DNA of 64,000 nt from Thiorhodococcus drewsii AZ1 (GTDB taxonomy: Bacteria; Pseudomonadota; Gammaproteobacteria; Chromatiales; Chromatiaceae). Where the stretch lies: positions 1 through 64,000 of the forward strand of contig NZ_AFWT01000019.1 in assembly GCF_000224065.1 (NCBI RefSeq), in the 5' to 3' direction. Shown here in pieces: positions 8,781 to 17,304 of this stretch. A model generated the notes under the pieces. That model had not been told where the DNA came from. It saw nothing but the letters and a program-made list of their open reading frames with translations, and did no database searches. Numbering within the stretch: the first letter of the stretch is position 1; each line of letters starts with the position of its first letter. Position numbers and translations under genes: made by a program.

Positions 8781-10298
8781 TCATGTGGCGTTCGATCTGG
8801 CGCGGCGGGAGCGCGCGACGGCGATGCCGAGCATCGCCAGAGCGAGCCCGATCGCGAGCTGGTTGTGCAATCGTGCGAATGGCGTCGCGCCTTGGCGCGG
8901 CTGGATTTCGGCGCTGGTGGCGCCACGGATGAACGAGGGCAGGGTCGCGGCGAGTCGTCCACGCTGGTCGATGATGGCCGAGACGCCCGTGTTGGTGGCG
9001 CGAACCAGAGCGCGACCGTTCTCCAAGGCGCGCATGCGTGCCATCTCCAGATGCTGGTGGGGTGCGAGCGAGTCGCCGAACCAGGCGTCGTTGCTGACAT
9101 TGATCAGATACTCGGCCTCCGGTAATGCCTCGACCACCTCGCTGGGGAAGGCGTCTTCGTAGCAGATCGAGACCCCGACCTGATACCGGCCCACGGTGAG
9201 CAAGGGGCGTTCCGCATCGCCGGGGCTGAAGTCCGACATGGGAACCTCGAAGAGTTCGACCAGCGGGCCGAGCCAATTCTTGAAGGGCATGAACTCGCCG
9301 AAGGGGACCAGATGGCGCTTGGCGTAGAGGTCCTCATGGCTGCCGATGCTGAGGAGTCCGTTGTAGTACCGCCGCGTCTCCACATCCAGAACCGGGATGC
9401 CGAGCACAATCTCGGTGCCCTCAGCGCGGGCGCGCTCGGCCAGCGGATCGATGAGCGGGGCGCGGAGCTGGTGCAGGAAATCCGGGAGCGCGGTCTCTGG
9501 CCAGACGATCAGATCCGAGTCCAGGTGATCGCGGGTGAGTTCCAGATAGGCCTGGGCGATCGCCATGCCTCCCTCGGGCGTCCATTTCATGGACTGCGGG
9601 ATGTTGGCCTGCAGGACGCTGACCTTGAGCGGCGGTCCGTTCGGGTGGGTCCACTCCACCTGTTGCAGCCCGGCGCCGCTGAACCAGATGGCCGCGAGCG
9701 CTGCGCCTGCCAGGGCGCGCGCCCGACCGGACCAGCGCACCAGGGCCCAGAGCAGCCCGCTCGACAGTGCGGCGAGCAAGGTGACCCCATAGACCCCCAT
9801 GACCGGGGCATAGCCGGCGAGCGGTCCGTCGATCTGTGTGTAGCCGAGGTTGAGCCAAGGGAAGCCGGTGAAGAGCCAGCCCCGCAACCACTCTGTCAGG
9901 AGATAGATGGCAGGGAAGACCAGGACTGGGGTGGTCCAGTTTCGGCTGAGATCCAGTCGTCGAATCAGCCAGCCCGCCAGACCGTAATAGAGGGCCATGG
10001 CCGCGATGAAGAGCGCGGTGAGCAGCTGCGCGACCCAGGCGTCCATGTTGCCGAACTCGTTCAGGCTGATGCGGATCCAGAAGACCCCGAACCCGAAGAG
10101 TCCGACCCCGAACAGCCAGCCGCGCCAGAAACCCTGTCGTGGCGAACTCTCGATCAGTTGGTCGTAGAAGAGCGCGAGGCTCAGGATGGCGATGGGGAAC
10201 CAGTTGAAGGGTGCGAATCCCAGGACCGTGAGTGCACCGCTCGCCAGCGCGATCAAGGCGGGCCATAGAGGGCCGAAACGCTGAAATAGGGAGGGCAT
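8781..10298 (-). CDS. lnt: Apolipoprotein N-acyltransferase
   Basis: 505 residues. Hydrophobic segments fill the first 200 residues and a nitrilase domain follows. The catalytic triad can be read: Glu in IVWPETALP, Lys in YAKRHLVPFGEF and Cys in GVSICYEDAF. Lnt adds the third acyl chain to lipoproteins at the periplasmic face of the inner membrane. Several lipoproteins it would process (BamB, PilW, the YkuD protein) are encoded in this window. Confidence 0.94.
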   Translation of the reverse strand: MPSLFQRFGPLWPALIALASGALTVLGFAPFNWFPIAILSLALFYDQLIESSPRQGFWRGWLFGVGLFGFGVFWIRISLNEFGNMDAWVAQLLTALFIAAMALYYGLAGWLIRRLDLSRNWTTPVLVFPAIYLLTEWLRGWLFTGFPWLNLGYTQIDGPLAGYAPVMGVYGVTLLAALSSGLLWALVRWSGRARALAGAALAAIWFSGAGLQQVEWTHPNGPPLKVSVLQANIPQSMKWTPEGGMAIAQAYLELTRDHLDSDLIVWPETALPDFLHQLRAPLIDPLAERARAEGTEIVLGIPVLDVETRRYYNGLLSIGSHEDLYAKRHLVPFGEFMPFKNWLGPLVELFEVPMSDFSPGDAERPLLTVGRYQVGVSICYEDAFPSEVVEALPEAEYLINVSNDAWFGDSLAPHQHLEMARMRALENGRALVRATNTGVSAIIDQRGRLAATLPSFIRGATSAEIQPRQGATPFARLHNQLAIGLALAMLGIAVARSRRARSNAT

Positions 10299-10375
10299 GG
10301 AGTCTGTCGACCGAGACTGGTGTGGAGGCGGTGCCGTTTCTAGCAGCCTGGGGCGCGTGGGTCAACTTAGCTGGC

Positions 10376-10451
10376 AGCTTCCAGCTTCCAGCTTCCAGCC
10401 GTCAGCGGCTGGCCGCTGGCCCGAGCCGCCCTGGAGGGGCGGGACTCGGGC
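10376..10451. repeat. Heptamer tandem repeat followed by two GC-rich hairpins
   Basis: AGCTTCC occurs three times head to tail at 10376-10396. CAGCGGC (10403-10409) then pairs with GCCGCTG (10412-10418), and GCCCGAG (10419-10425) pairs with CTCGGGC (10445-10451), with CCGCCC/GGGCGG inside. The block lies between the fdxB stop (10467) and the lnt start (10298). The hairpins may end or stabilise the nif transcript, but no U-tract follows. Confidence 0.55.
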
Positions 10452-10466
10452 ACGTACGAAGCCGGA

Positions 10467-10781
10467 TCAGGCGGCTGCGGCCGAGGGCTCGTGGGTCAGA
10501 CAGCCCTTCGGACAGACGCGCGAACAGGCCTCGCAGCCGATGCAGTCGAGCGTGTCTTTCAGGTTCATGACCATGCCTGGGGCTTCGTCATCGAAATCGT
10601 CGTCCATGTCCTCGAAATCGTCATCGTCGTCGAGGTCGTCGCGATCGATCAGCTCGAAGACGTTGCGCGGGCAGACCTTGTAGCAACGGCCGCAGCCGAT
10701 GCACTTGCCCTGGTTGAGCGCGATGACGAATGAGGGCGTCCATTCGACGCCGCCCCGGGTAATACCTGTGATGACCGACAT
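10467..10781 (-). CDS. fdxB: Nif-specific ferredoxin III with acidic insertion
   Basis: 104 residues from the ATG at 10781. Two cluster motifs are complete: CIGCGRCYKVCP (from Cys27) and CIGCEACSRVCP (from Cys80), typical of 2[4Fe-4S] FdxB/FdxN-like ferredoxins of nif operons. The N-terminus SVITGITRGGVEWTPSFV is characteristic of ferredoxin III. Between the clusters, residues 46-66 hold 16 Asp/Glu in 21 positions, making the spacer long and very acidic. It is the last gene of the nif unit and probably carries electrons to nitrogenase or cofactor assembly. Confidence 0.9.
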   Translation of the reverse strand: MSVITGITRGGVEWTPSFVIALNQGKCIGCGRCYKVCPRNVFELIDRDDLDDDDDFEDMDDDFDDEAPGMVMNLKDTLDCIGCEACSRVCPKGCLTHEPSAAAA

Positions 10782-10837
10782 GTCTGTACTCCGAATGCGA
10801 CGCCCCAGCGCCGCCTGAGAGGGTTGATGGAAAAGGG

Positions 10838-11056
10838 TCAGTTGGATGCCGCAGCCTGTGCTGCGGCGAGTTGGGCACTTGCCTCTGCCCATGCCTTGCA
10901 AGCGTCGTAGGTCGTCTGCGCGATGACCGGGATTTCCTCATAGGCGCCCGGCAAGCGGTCCTCGACCAGATCGTGCAGCTCGCCGGCCTTTTCGGAGGCG
11001 ATGCGCTTGGCCTTTTTGACGGACTTTTCGAGGTCTTTGAGTTCTTCGGGTGTCAT
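10838..11056 (-). CDS. CCE_0567-family (DUF683) nif-associated small protein
   Basis: 72 residues, mostly helical (MTPEELKDLEKSVKKAKRIAS, then EEIPVIAQTTYDACKAWAEA). It matches the small helical proteins encoded next to the DUF269 gene in nif clusters; one cyanobacterial member was described as a metal-binding helical protein. The exact role is unknown. It sits between the DUF269 gene and fdxB in the same direction. Confidence 0.85.
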   Translation of the reverse strand: MTPEELKDLEKSVKKAKRIASEKAGELHDLVEDRLPGAYEEIPVIAQTTYDACKAWAEASAQLAAAQAAASN

Positions 11057-11100
11057 GGTTGGCGTTCCCTTGGCGAATGTAGAGCGAGGGGCAGGATGCC

Positions 11101-11133
11101 GTGCCCGCCCGGTCTGTTCGACCGGGCGGGCAC
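11101..11133 (-). promoter_or_regulatory. Perfect 14-bp stem-loop inside the nif operon
   Basis: Bases 11101-11114 pair perfectly with 11120-11133 around a TGTTC loop. All 14 pairs are GC-rich. It lies in the gap between the DUF269 gene and the CCE_0567 gene. No U-run follows on the transcribed strand, so a stability or processing element is more likely than a full terminator. Confidence 0.65.
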
Positions 11134-11157
11134 GCGGCTCGATCTTTTAGGGGCTGC

Positions 11158-11631
11158 TCAGAGTCCGGCGACCTTGGAGTGGTTGCCGATGAGCTCCAGC
11201 GCGACCGAGAGGATCTTGTCGGCCTCGTCCTTCATCTTGGACAGGCTGGGGAAACCGAAGCGGTGGACGTCGCGCACCGTGCGGTCCATGACCACCAGCT
11301 TGCCGACGGTGATGAGCGCGCGGCCGAATCCCTCGTGGGTGAGGTTGACCAGAGGCACGGCCATCAGACCGCATTCGGACTCGATCAGGGCCGAGATGGC
11401 GTTGTAGAAAACCTTGACGCGTGCGACCACGAGCTCGTCCGGGTCGCCGATGATGGGGATCTCGCGCTTCTTTTCCTTGGTCAGGATGAAGGGCTCGAGG
11501 ATCTCCAGTGTGGACATCGCGTCGTAGTGCCCATAGGGGTCGATGGCGCGCATCTGGCGCACCATTTCAACGACGAATGCGGACTCTAGGAGCCCTGCGT
11601 TTTCGGTGCTCGCCGTAGCGGTCTCGGTCAT
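11158..11631 (-). CDS. NifX-associated nitrogen fixation protein (DUF269)
   Basis: 157 residues. Family-typical stretches are FVVEMVRQMRAIDPYGHYD, ILTKEKKREIPIIGDPDELV and VKVFYNAISALIE. The family is nearly always encoded just downstream of nifX; a role in FeMo-cofactor handling is presumed. Here rseC lies between it and nifX. Confidence 0.92.
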   Translation of the reverse strand: MTETATASTENAGLLESAFVVEMVRQMRAIDPYGHYDAMSTLEILEPFILTKEKKREIPIIGDPDELVVARVKVFYNAISALIESECGLMAVPLVNLTHEGFGRALITVGKLVVMDRTVRDVHRFGFPSLSKMKDEADKILSVALELIGNHSKVAGL

Positions 11632-11674
11632 GATGGATGCCTCGAAATGGATGTTGAAGCCGTATCGTTCGCGA

Positions 11675-12187
11675 TCAGGCGGTGAAATGTTTGTGATCGT
11701 GCAGGGTGCTGCCTTGGGTCAGACTCGCGAGCGAGACCTGGCTGCCAGAGCCGTCGCGTCGGACCAGCTCGGGTCGGTAGCGCGCCTGCCCGGTCGCTCC
11801 GCCGGTGAGCAGGCGGGCCAGCAGGAGACCCAGTGCCAATCCGGCGATTCCGGACAGCGCGACCATGCCTTCGCTGAACTGGAGGTGCGTCGCCACTGCG
11901 GAGGCGCCGATCAGCGTGATCATCGGCAGCATGTAGGCCATCAGGGCCGCGCGGTTCAGGGTGGCGTCGGCGATGCCGATGACGACCTGCTCGCCGGTTT
12001 GCAGTCCGATGGGATCGATGATCTTGAGCCGGTTGCTAGTCGGGCGGAACAATTTGGCCAGGATCGATGTGCCGCAGCTCGCCGAACTCGCGCACTGGGT
12101 GCAGGACGAGCGGCGCTGGGTCTCGACCCAGGCAAAGCCGTCGCCGACCTCGACTACGGTGGCGCGTTCCTCGATCATTCGCTCCAT
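11675..12187 (-). CDS. rseC: RseC/MucC-family membrane protein in the nif operon
   Basis: 170 residues from the ATG at 12187 (another ATG at 12178 is possible). The N-terminal part holds the cysteine cluster CTQCASSASCG; two membrane helices follow (about 75-120, MAYMLPMITLIGASA and ALSGIAGLALGLLLARLL). In E. coli, RseC belongs to the SoxR-reducing system with the RsxABCDGE (Rnf) complex. Its start overlaps the nifX stop by 13 bases, so it is translationally coupled to nif expression. An electron-transfer role for nitrogenase is inferred from position. Confidence 0.85.
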   Translation of the reverse strand: MERMIEERATVVEVGDGFAWVETQRRSSCTQCASSASCGTSILAKLFRPTSNRLKIIDPIGLQTGEQVVIGIADATLNRAALMAYMLPMITLIGASAVATHLQFSEGMVALSGIAGLALGLLLARLLTGGATGQARYRPELVRRDGSGSQVSLASLTQGSTLHDHKHFTA

Positions 12188-12606
12188 CCCTCCGATTCCA
12201 TAGCGTCGAAACGGTTGGCGCGATCGGGATTCTGGTTCTCGATGGCGCGGGCGAGCCAGGCGCGCGGCCCATCGCGCATCTCGGTCTGGAGCGAGCAGAT
12301 GGCATGGCTCAGCGGCGTGCCGGGCGTGACCTTGACCGGTTGGATGCCCTTGGGGCGCAACTGGTTGACCGCCGAGGCGCCGATCGCCTGGCAATAGATG
12401 GCGATGCAGCCCTGGAGCGCGTCGATCTTGGAGGCTAGCTTGTCCTCGTTGCCATCCATGCTCAGTTGGCCGAACTGCACCACCTCGACCAGATCGGCCG
12501 CCTCTTCGTCCACCGAATAGATGGCGAACGCCTCTGCCGTACCGAAGTGCTGATCGATGTGCTTCATGTCGGAGGTCGCGAAGGCCACCTTGATCACTGT
12601 ACCCAT
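12175..12606 (-). CDS. nifX: Nitrogenase cofactor carrier protein NifX
   Basis: 143 residues from the ATG at 12606. The start MGTVIKVAFATSDMKHIDQHFGTAEAFAIY is the NifX/NifB C-terminal/VnfY fold signature, with the conserved HFG. It binds FeMo-cofactor precursors in transit between NifB and NifEN. The frame is open for a further 1.2 kb upstream, but that part is only a shadow of nifN. It lies 128 bases after nifN. Confidence 0.93.
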   Translation of the reverse strand: MGTVIKVAFATSDMKHIDQHFGTAEAFAIYSVDEEAADLVEVVQFGQLSMDGNEDKLASKIDALQGCIAIYCQAIGASAVNQLRPKGIQPVKVTPGTPLSHAICSLQTEMRDGPRAWLARAIENQNPDRANRFDAMESEGWSE

Positions 12607-12707
12607 GGGTTTTGCCTCGCTACAGCAATTCAGAATTCTCAGTCGTCGTTCCATTGGTTTGGGACTCCAGTCCTCCCATGAGTGGCGCGGCGCGAGCGCA
12701 TCGGGTC

Positions 12708-12734
12708 GATGGGTTTCGCCGCGCTCTACCCATC
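12708..12734. repeat. Palindromic intergenic repeat between nifN and nifX
   Basis: GATGGGT at 12708-12714 is the inverse of ACCCATC at 12728-12734, with a GC-rich 13-base centre. It touches the nifN stop codon. I recall very similar GATGGGT-N13-ACCCATC elements scattered in many gammaproteobacterial genomes; this cannot be confirmed from one copy. Confidence 0.5.
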
Positions 12735-14132
12735 CTATGCGGCGTGTTTCACGTCGGCATGGCGTTCGTCGTCCGGCCATTGTTTGAGTCGTGAGCGATA
12801 GGGATGGATCTCGCCCTTCTCCAGGGTCAGCAGGATGTTGGCCAGCTCGAAGAGCGTGGCGCGCGTCCCCTGATAGCCGATCCAGGTGCGGGTGTAGCCG
12901 CCGAGCTGGTCGTACTGCGGAAAACCGGCACGCAGCAGCGGGATGCCCAGCCGCGCGGCGGTATGGACGCCGTGCGAATTGGTGATGAGCACCTCGGCAC
13001 CGCGTGCGCGCGCGGCGATCTCCAGGTCTTCCAGATCGCCGATCTTGACCTGATCGCAGACGGCCCTTTCCAGTGCCGGCGCGTTGCTCGGAGCGACCGC
13101 GACCACCGTCTCGGCGCCGACGCCGGCGAGCATCTGGGTCAGTCCGACCAGAAGGTCCGGGTCCGCAGCGATGGCGAAGCGTGACATGCCGAGCATGAAA
13201 TGGCTGTCGAGCATGGCGTCCTGAAGCTGGGCGCGCTGGCGCTCGATCTTGGCCGGAACCGGCACGGCGGCCAGCTCGGTCAGGGTCGAGATCAGTGCAT
13301 CGACGGCGTCGATCCCCATGAGATGGGTGAATCGATGATCCGGTACCCCGGTGCGCGCCTTGAGCGCGTCGGCCGGCGCGTCCATGGAGGGGCCGATCAC
13401 CAGGGTCGCCAAGGCGTCGCCCACCGTGGCCAGCTCGCTGACGAGCGCGCCGCCGATGGTGAGCGGGCTGAAGTCGCTCTCGGGCAGATGTCCGTCGAGC
13501 GAGTCGGAGAGGTCGGGCAGCACCACTGGACGCAGATCGAACGCCTCGATCAGATCCTTGAGGTGCTCCAGGTCGCCCGGAGTCAGATGGGATCCGGCCA
13601 GCACGTTGATCTGGCGGCGGCGCTGTCCCGGCTGGGTGCCCGCCTCGGCGGCGGTCGGGACCAGGGATTCGATGATCGCCTTGGTCGCATCTGCGTAACC
13701 GGACTCCATGGATCCGACGAAATCGGGTGTCGAGACTGGCACGACCGGAATCCGGTTGAACTCGGGGTGGGTCTGACGGAAGGCGCGTACCGCCATGCGG
13801 ATGTCGGCGCCCTGGGTCTCGACCAGCCCGGTGGTCGGAAGCCCGATCATGTCGGGGTTGTTCTTTTCGCACAGGGTCTTGAGCCCCTCGATCACCAGAT
13901 CCTGGCTGCCCATGACGGCGCTGACCTGATCGATGGCGGTCGTCTGCAGCGGGATGGGCTCGCGGAAATGACGCACGAACAAGATCTTGCCGAAGGCGGT
14001 ACAGCCCTGCGAGCCATGCAGCATGGGGATGGTGCGACTGAAGCCGAGGAAGGCGAGCGCAGCGCCGACGGTCGAGCTGGCCTTGAGCGGATTGACCGAA
14101 AGGGCCTTTTTACGTTTGACGATCTCAGGCAT
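12735..14132 (-). CDS. nifN: Nitrogenase iron-molybdenum cofactor biosynthesis protein NifN
   Basis: 465 residues from the ATG at 14132, overlapping the nifE stop by 8 bases. NifN resembles the beta subunit of MoFe protein and forms with NifE the scaffold on which the cofactor matures. The start [17 protein letters not shown] and the motif [13 protein letters not shown], holding the conserved cluster cysteine, are typical. Confidence 0.95.
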   Translation of the reverse strand: MPEIVKRKKALSVNPLKASSTVGAALAFLGFSRTIPMLHGSQGCTAFGKILFVRHFREPIPLQTTAIDQVSAVMGSQDLVIEGLKTLCEKNNPDMIGLPTTGLVETQGADIRMAVRAFRQTHPEFNRIPVVPVSTPDFVGSMESGYADATKAIIESLVPTAAEAGTQPGQRRRQINVLAGSHLTPGDLEHLKDLIEAFDLRPVVLPDLSDSLDGHLPESDFSPLTIGGALVSELATVGDALATLVIGPSMDAPADALKARTGVPDHRFTHLMGIDAVDALISTLTELAAVPVPAKIERQRAQLQDAMLDSHFMLGMSRFAIAADPDLLVGLTQMLAGVGAETVVAVAPSNAPALERAVCDQVKIGDLEDLEIAARARGAEVLITNSHGVHTAARLGIPLLRAGFPQYDQLGGYTRTWIGYQGTRATLFELANILLTLEKGEIHPYRSRLKQWPDDERHADVKHAA

Positions 14133-15597
14133 GACTGTTGGCCTCCACGGCGATGGGCTCGACCTCTGGGGCATCATCGGCGCTCGACGTGGTCGCGGCG
14201 CCTGGAGGGATCGCGGGCTGTGCCTGCGTCCAGGGTGCGGGGCGACGTACCGCCTCCCAGATAGGGCTCTCGACGGTCAGGCAGAGCTGTTTGGCCAGTT
14301 CGAGCATGCCCACGTACCCGGCATAGCCGAATTCGCGCTCCTGGTTGATGTCGAGGAAGGGGATACGCGCCTTGAGCGCCGTGTAGAGGTTGCGTCCGCC
14401 GGCGATCAGGATGTCGACGTCATTGTCGCGCACCATGTCGATGAGCTTGCGCGGATTGCCCTCGTCGATCATCACCGCATCCTCGCCCATGAGCTCGCGG
14501 ATGCGCGCCTTGTCTTCCTCGGTCGACTTGCGGGTGCCTGTGGCGACCACGGTCATGCCGAGATCCTGCAGCGCCGAGATCACCGACCAGGACTTCACAC
14601 CGCCGGTATAGAGCAGCACCTTGCGGCCCTTGAGTCGGGCGCGCCAGGGTTCGAGCGCCTCGTGGATGCGTGCCTCTTCGCGGGCGATCAGCTCCTCGGT
14701 GCGGGCGGTCAGGTCGGGGTCATCGATCAGACGGGCGAAGTCGCGCAGCGACTGCGAGACGTCCTGCACCCCATAGAAACTGCCCTCGAACCAGGGCGTG
14801 CCGAAGGCGTCCTTGAGCTTGCGGGCGACGTTCACCATGGCCTTGGAGCAGACCATCATGTTCGCCTCGGAGCGGTGCATGGTCTGCACCTCGCGGAAAC
14901 GGGCGTCGCCGGAGAGGGTGCAGAGCACGCGCAGTCCCAGTTCGTCGAACAACGGCATGACGTGCCAGAGCTCGCCGGCGATGTTGTATTCCCCGACCAG
15001 ACCGATGTCGTGGACCTTGAATCCTTCCCTTTCGATCCCTTCAGGAACCGGATCCGGCTCGCGTCCGCCGCAGACGTAACGCACCATGGATTCGCCGGCG
15101 ATGCGATTGCCGAGATTCTTGGTGCCGTAGAAGCCGGCCGCATCGACCGGGACCACCGGCGTGCCCCAACGCTTCTCGGCCTCCTTGCAGACCGAATCCA
15201 CGTCGTCGCCGATCAGGGCCGGGACGCAGGTGTTGTAGACGAAGACGGCCGCCGGATGATAGCTGTCGATCGCCTGTTTGATGGAGTGGAAGAGCCGCTT
15301 CTCGCCGCGCCCCATGATGATGTCCTGTTCGGTCAGATCGGTCGTCATGCCGATCTTGAACAGCGTGGGTCCGGTGGAGCGGGTGCCTCGGTTATCCCAG
15401 GAATTGCCGGCACAGGCGATGGAGCCATGCACGATATGGGCGACATCCGCGATCGGCAGCAGCGCGATCTGAGCCCCGTCGAAGGTGCAGCCGCCCGCCG
15501 TGGCACCCGGTTTGGGCTTGGCGCAACCGGACTTTTCCTTCTTGTTGTGGGCACAGGCCGGCTCATCGAGCAGTGCTGAGATGTCTTTCTGCTTCAT
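14125..15597 (-). CDS. nifE: Nitrogenase iron-molybdenum cofactor biosynthesis protein NifE
   Basis: 490 residues from the ATG at 15597 ([18 protein letters not shown]). Conserved cysteines occur in [25 protein letters not shown] and [13 protein letters not shown], as in the alpha-like scaffold subunit. I preferred this start to an upstream ATG at 15633 because the upstream one lies inside the sigma-54 promoter. First gene of the nif unit. Confidence 0.96.
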   Translation of the reverse strand: MKQKDISALLDEPACAHNKKEKSGCAKPKPGATAGGCTFDGAQIALLPIADVAHIVHGSIACAGNSWDNRGTRSTGPTLFKIGMTTDLTEQDIIMGRGEKRLFHSIKQAIDSYHPAAVFVYNTCVPALIGDDVDSVCKEAEKRWGTPVVPVDAAGFYGTKNLGNRIAGESMVRYVCGGREPDPVPEGIEREGFKVHDIGLVGEYNIAGELWHVMPLFDELGLRVLCTLSGDARFREVQTMHRSEANMMVCSKAMVNVARKLKDAFGTPWFEGSFYGVQDVSQSLRDFARLIDDPDLTARTEELIAREEARIHEALEPWRARLKGRKVLLYTGGVKSWSVISALQDLGMTVVATGTRKSTEEDKARIRELMGEDAVMIDEGNPRKLIDMVRDNDVDILIAGGRNLYTALKARIPFLDINQEREFGYAGYVGMLELAKQLCLTVESPIWEAVRRPAPWTQAQPAIPPGAATTSSADDAPEVEPIAVEANSHA

Positions 15598-15632
15598 GCA
15601 AGGCTCCGAGGCGTTTGCTATAGATACAATCA

Positions 15633-15648
15633 TGCAGAGCCCGTGCCA
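15633..15648 (-). promoter_or_regulatory. Sigma-54 promoter of nifENX
   Basis: On the minus strand TGGCACG (15642-15648) is followed, after four bases, by CTGCA, giving the GG-N10-GC spacing of sigma-54 promoters (consensus TGGCACG-N4-TTGCA). It lies 36 bases upstream of the nifE ATG. No base of the -24 box deviates from consensus. Confidence 0.85.
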
Positions 15649-15693
15649 ATAGAAAAATGTCTGTTTTGGAAGGGAAAATGTTCGGTGTAAGGG

Positions 15694-15709
15694 TGTAGCT
15701 TTCCCGACA
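15694..15709. promoter_or_regulatory. NifA-type upstream activator site
   Basis: TGT-N10-ACA (15694-15696 and 15707-15709), the NifA binding consensus, lies about 46 bases upstream of the sigma-54 -24 box. That is closer than is common (80-150 bases), but plausible. The triplet pattern alone is short, so this call rests on position. Confidence 0.6.
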
Positions 15710-15815
15710 ATCGGATGGATTGCAGCAACCGCGACAAACGCGGTTCGTTTCTGTTGGCTTTGTGACCGCGACCTGCTACCAAGCGTATGCAGCCGAGACG
15801 TGCCACTTGATGCGC

Positions 15816-15840
15816 GTACGCAATAACGTACTATAAGTAC
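15816..15840 (+). promoter_or_regulatory. Possible autoregulatory operator of the toxin-antitoxin pair
   Basis: GTAC occurs three times (15816-15819, 15828-15831, 15837-15840), two of them forming the palindrome GTACTATAAGTAC, which also contains a -10-like TATAAG. YefM-type antitoxins bind short palindromes centred on GTAC. It is 27 bases upstream of the antitoxin ATG. Confidence 0.5.
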
Positions 15841-15866
15841 ATCTAACTCTCGTTGTGAGGTTTGTC

Positions 15867-16109
15867 ATGACTGCAATTACGGCCAGCAAGGCACGCGCTA
15901 ACCTGTATGGCCTGATCGATGAGGCCGCATCCTCGCATCAGCCGTTGCTGATTACAGGGAAGCGGAACAGTGCGGTGCTGGTTTCCGCAGAAGACTGGGA
16001 GGCGATCCAAGAGACGCTGTTCTTGCTATCGACTCCAGGTATGCGCGAGTCGATCCGGGAAGGCATGGAGACGCCTGTTGACGAATGTGCCGAGGACCTG
16101 GATTGGTGA
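15867..16109 (+). CDS. yefM: YefM/Phd-family antitoxin
   Basis: 80 residues from the ATG at 15867. The N-terminus MTAITASKARANLYGLIDEA and the stretch PLLITGKRNSAVLVSAEDWEAIQETLFLL are the Phd/YefM DNA-binding fold, which neutralises the toxin and represses the operon. The stop overlaps the toxin start. Confidence 0.9.
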   Translation: MTAITASKARANLYGLIDEAASSHQPLLITGKRNSAVLVSAEDWEAIQETLFLLSTPGMRESIREGMETPVDECAEDLDW

Positions 16110-16369
16110 AGTGGCAACTGGTCTATACGAAGCAAGCACAGAAGGACGCGAAGAAGTTGGCTTCAAGCGGATTGAAGCCCAAGGCGCAGGAGTTGTTTGC
16201 AATCCTCGCAGAAGACCCATTCCAGAGGCCGCCCCCTTTCGAAAAACTCGTTGGCGATCTTGCAGGGGCCTATTCGAGGCGAATCAATATTCAGCATCGG
16301 CTGGTATATCAAGTGCTGGAAGAGGATAGGGTCGTCAAAGTGTTACGGCTATGGAGCCATTACGAATAA
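16106..16369 (+). CDS. yoeB: YoeB/Txe-family mRNA interferase toxin
   Basis: 87 residues from a GTG at 16106 (VKWQLVYTKQAQKDAKKLA), overlapping the antitoxin stop by four bases. Family features are PFEKLVGDLAGAYSRRINIQHRLVYQV and the C-terminal LRLWSHYE, with the expected catalytic Glu, Arg and His candidates. YoeB cuts mRNA at the ribosome. The module looks intact. Confidence 0.92.
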   Translation: MKWQLVYTKQAQKDAKKLASSGLKPKAQELFAILAEDPFQRPPPFEKLVGDLAGAYSRRINIQHRLVYQVLEEDRVVKVLRLWSHYE

Positions 16370-16607
16370 TGCACGGCGCTTCTTTTTTCTGGTGACGAAG
16401 CGTCTAATTTGCCACCTGTTCCTCGTTGGCCATTTTAGTATTTGTTCAGACCGCTAACTGCCGGAAGCTTCAGGAGTGCGGAAAATGAGGAGGCATGAAA
16501 CCCGAACGTCGAAATTGCCCTGATCGAAGTTACGGGCTTAAGATGCAAACTGTATGCGTCAGTCATATCCGTTTGGCATCGGGAGAAGCCTGATTGGCGT
16601 CCTCGTT

Positions 16608-16817
16608 TCCGTCTAGCACGGCGGGTTGCGTTTACGCATAGACGGTGTGAGGCCGTTGGCGGCAGTGTTGGTGCGACATCTTCGGGGTGTACGGAACGGC
16701 TCGGATGGACGGGCTCAACTCGGGAGGGAGAGCTAGACAGCATCTGTCTAGCACATAAATTAGAGAATCCGTCTAGCGCAGTAATTATCGATTCTGTCTA
16801 ATCAACTGTTATGCCTT
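16608..16817. repeat. 25-bp-period direct repeats with a 9-bp palindrome
   Basis: TCTGTCTAGC-like units begin at 16743, 16768 and 16793, exactly 25 bases apart, with similarity through the AT-rich second half of the first two. GCTAGACAG (16732-16740) and CTGTCTAGC (16744-16752) form a perfect inverted pair around CAT. A further TCCGTCTAGC copy is at 16608. The block ends about 65 bases upstream of the disrupted gene. Function is unknown: iteron-like protein sites are possible. The rest of 16370-16882 shows no gene. Confidence 0.7.
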
Positions 16818-16882
16818 TGATATGGCATGCAGAGAACTCCAACTATACTGGGTAACCTTTAACCCGCATCAGGAGATGCTAA

Positions 16883-17304
16883 ATGGAAGCTACGAACGAA
16901 TCTCTCTTTCAGCTAATGCGTTTCAATATTCTAAATTCTGGGCGTTCAGATCTAGATAATTCTCCATTTACATCAGCATATATTTATGCATGGGAGTCCG
17001 GCGTATTCCCGGCATTTAACGAAGCAGCAGATTGGCACAAACCTTTTGCTGAACAGTTTGACATTACTGAAGAAGAAGTTTTAGAGCTTGGCAAGCTATT
17101 GGATGAAAAGTGGTTGGCGAAGACGCCACTTACATTTTATGAGCTTGAAACACATTATGGCGTAAGTGGTTCCGCTTATTCATCAGGAAGCTGGAATCGC
17201 ACAAAGTTGGTGGTGACATGTAGATACATGTATTTAAATCGTATGTTTGATGACTCTTTCTGGAGTGCCCTGGCTAAGAACGGCGAATGTCCAAGTGAGG
17301 CACC
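16883..17304 (+). pseudogene. 5' part of an AT-rich unknown gene split by the IS element
   Basis: Starts at an ATG with AGGAG ten bases upstream. About 140 codons can be read before the IS begins at 17305 (MEATNESLFQLMRFNILN, later SGSWNRTKLVVTCRYMYLNRMFDD). Base composition is visibly more AT-rich than in the neighbours, suggesting transfer. Joined to 18521-18560 the frame gives about 153 residues and a stop. I do not recognise the family. The uninterrupted frame runs on into the IS to 17374, so a chimeric protein could still be made. Confidence 0.7.

Noticed and set aside
12607-13872. Apparent 422-residue N-terminal extension of NifX
   Set aside because: It lies entirely antisense-free but out of frame over nifN, is Arg/Gly/Pro-rich, and NifX homologues start at the ATG at 12606.
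15795-15811. Second sigma-54-like TGGCACG on the minus strand
   Set aside because: The distance to the GC element is one base short (GG-N9-GC), and it lies 200 bases from nifE.
16435-16743. Leftward 102-codon frame between the toxin gene and the repeats
   Set aside because: No ribosome site, no recognisable family, and the sequence is covered partly by the repeats.
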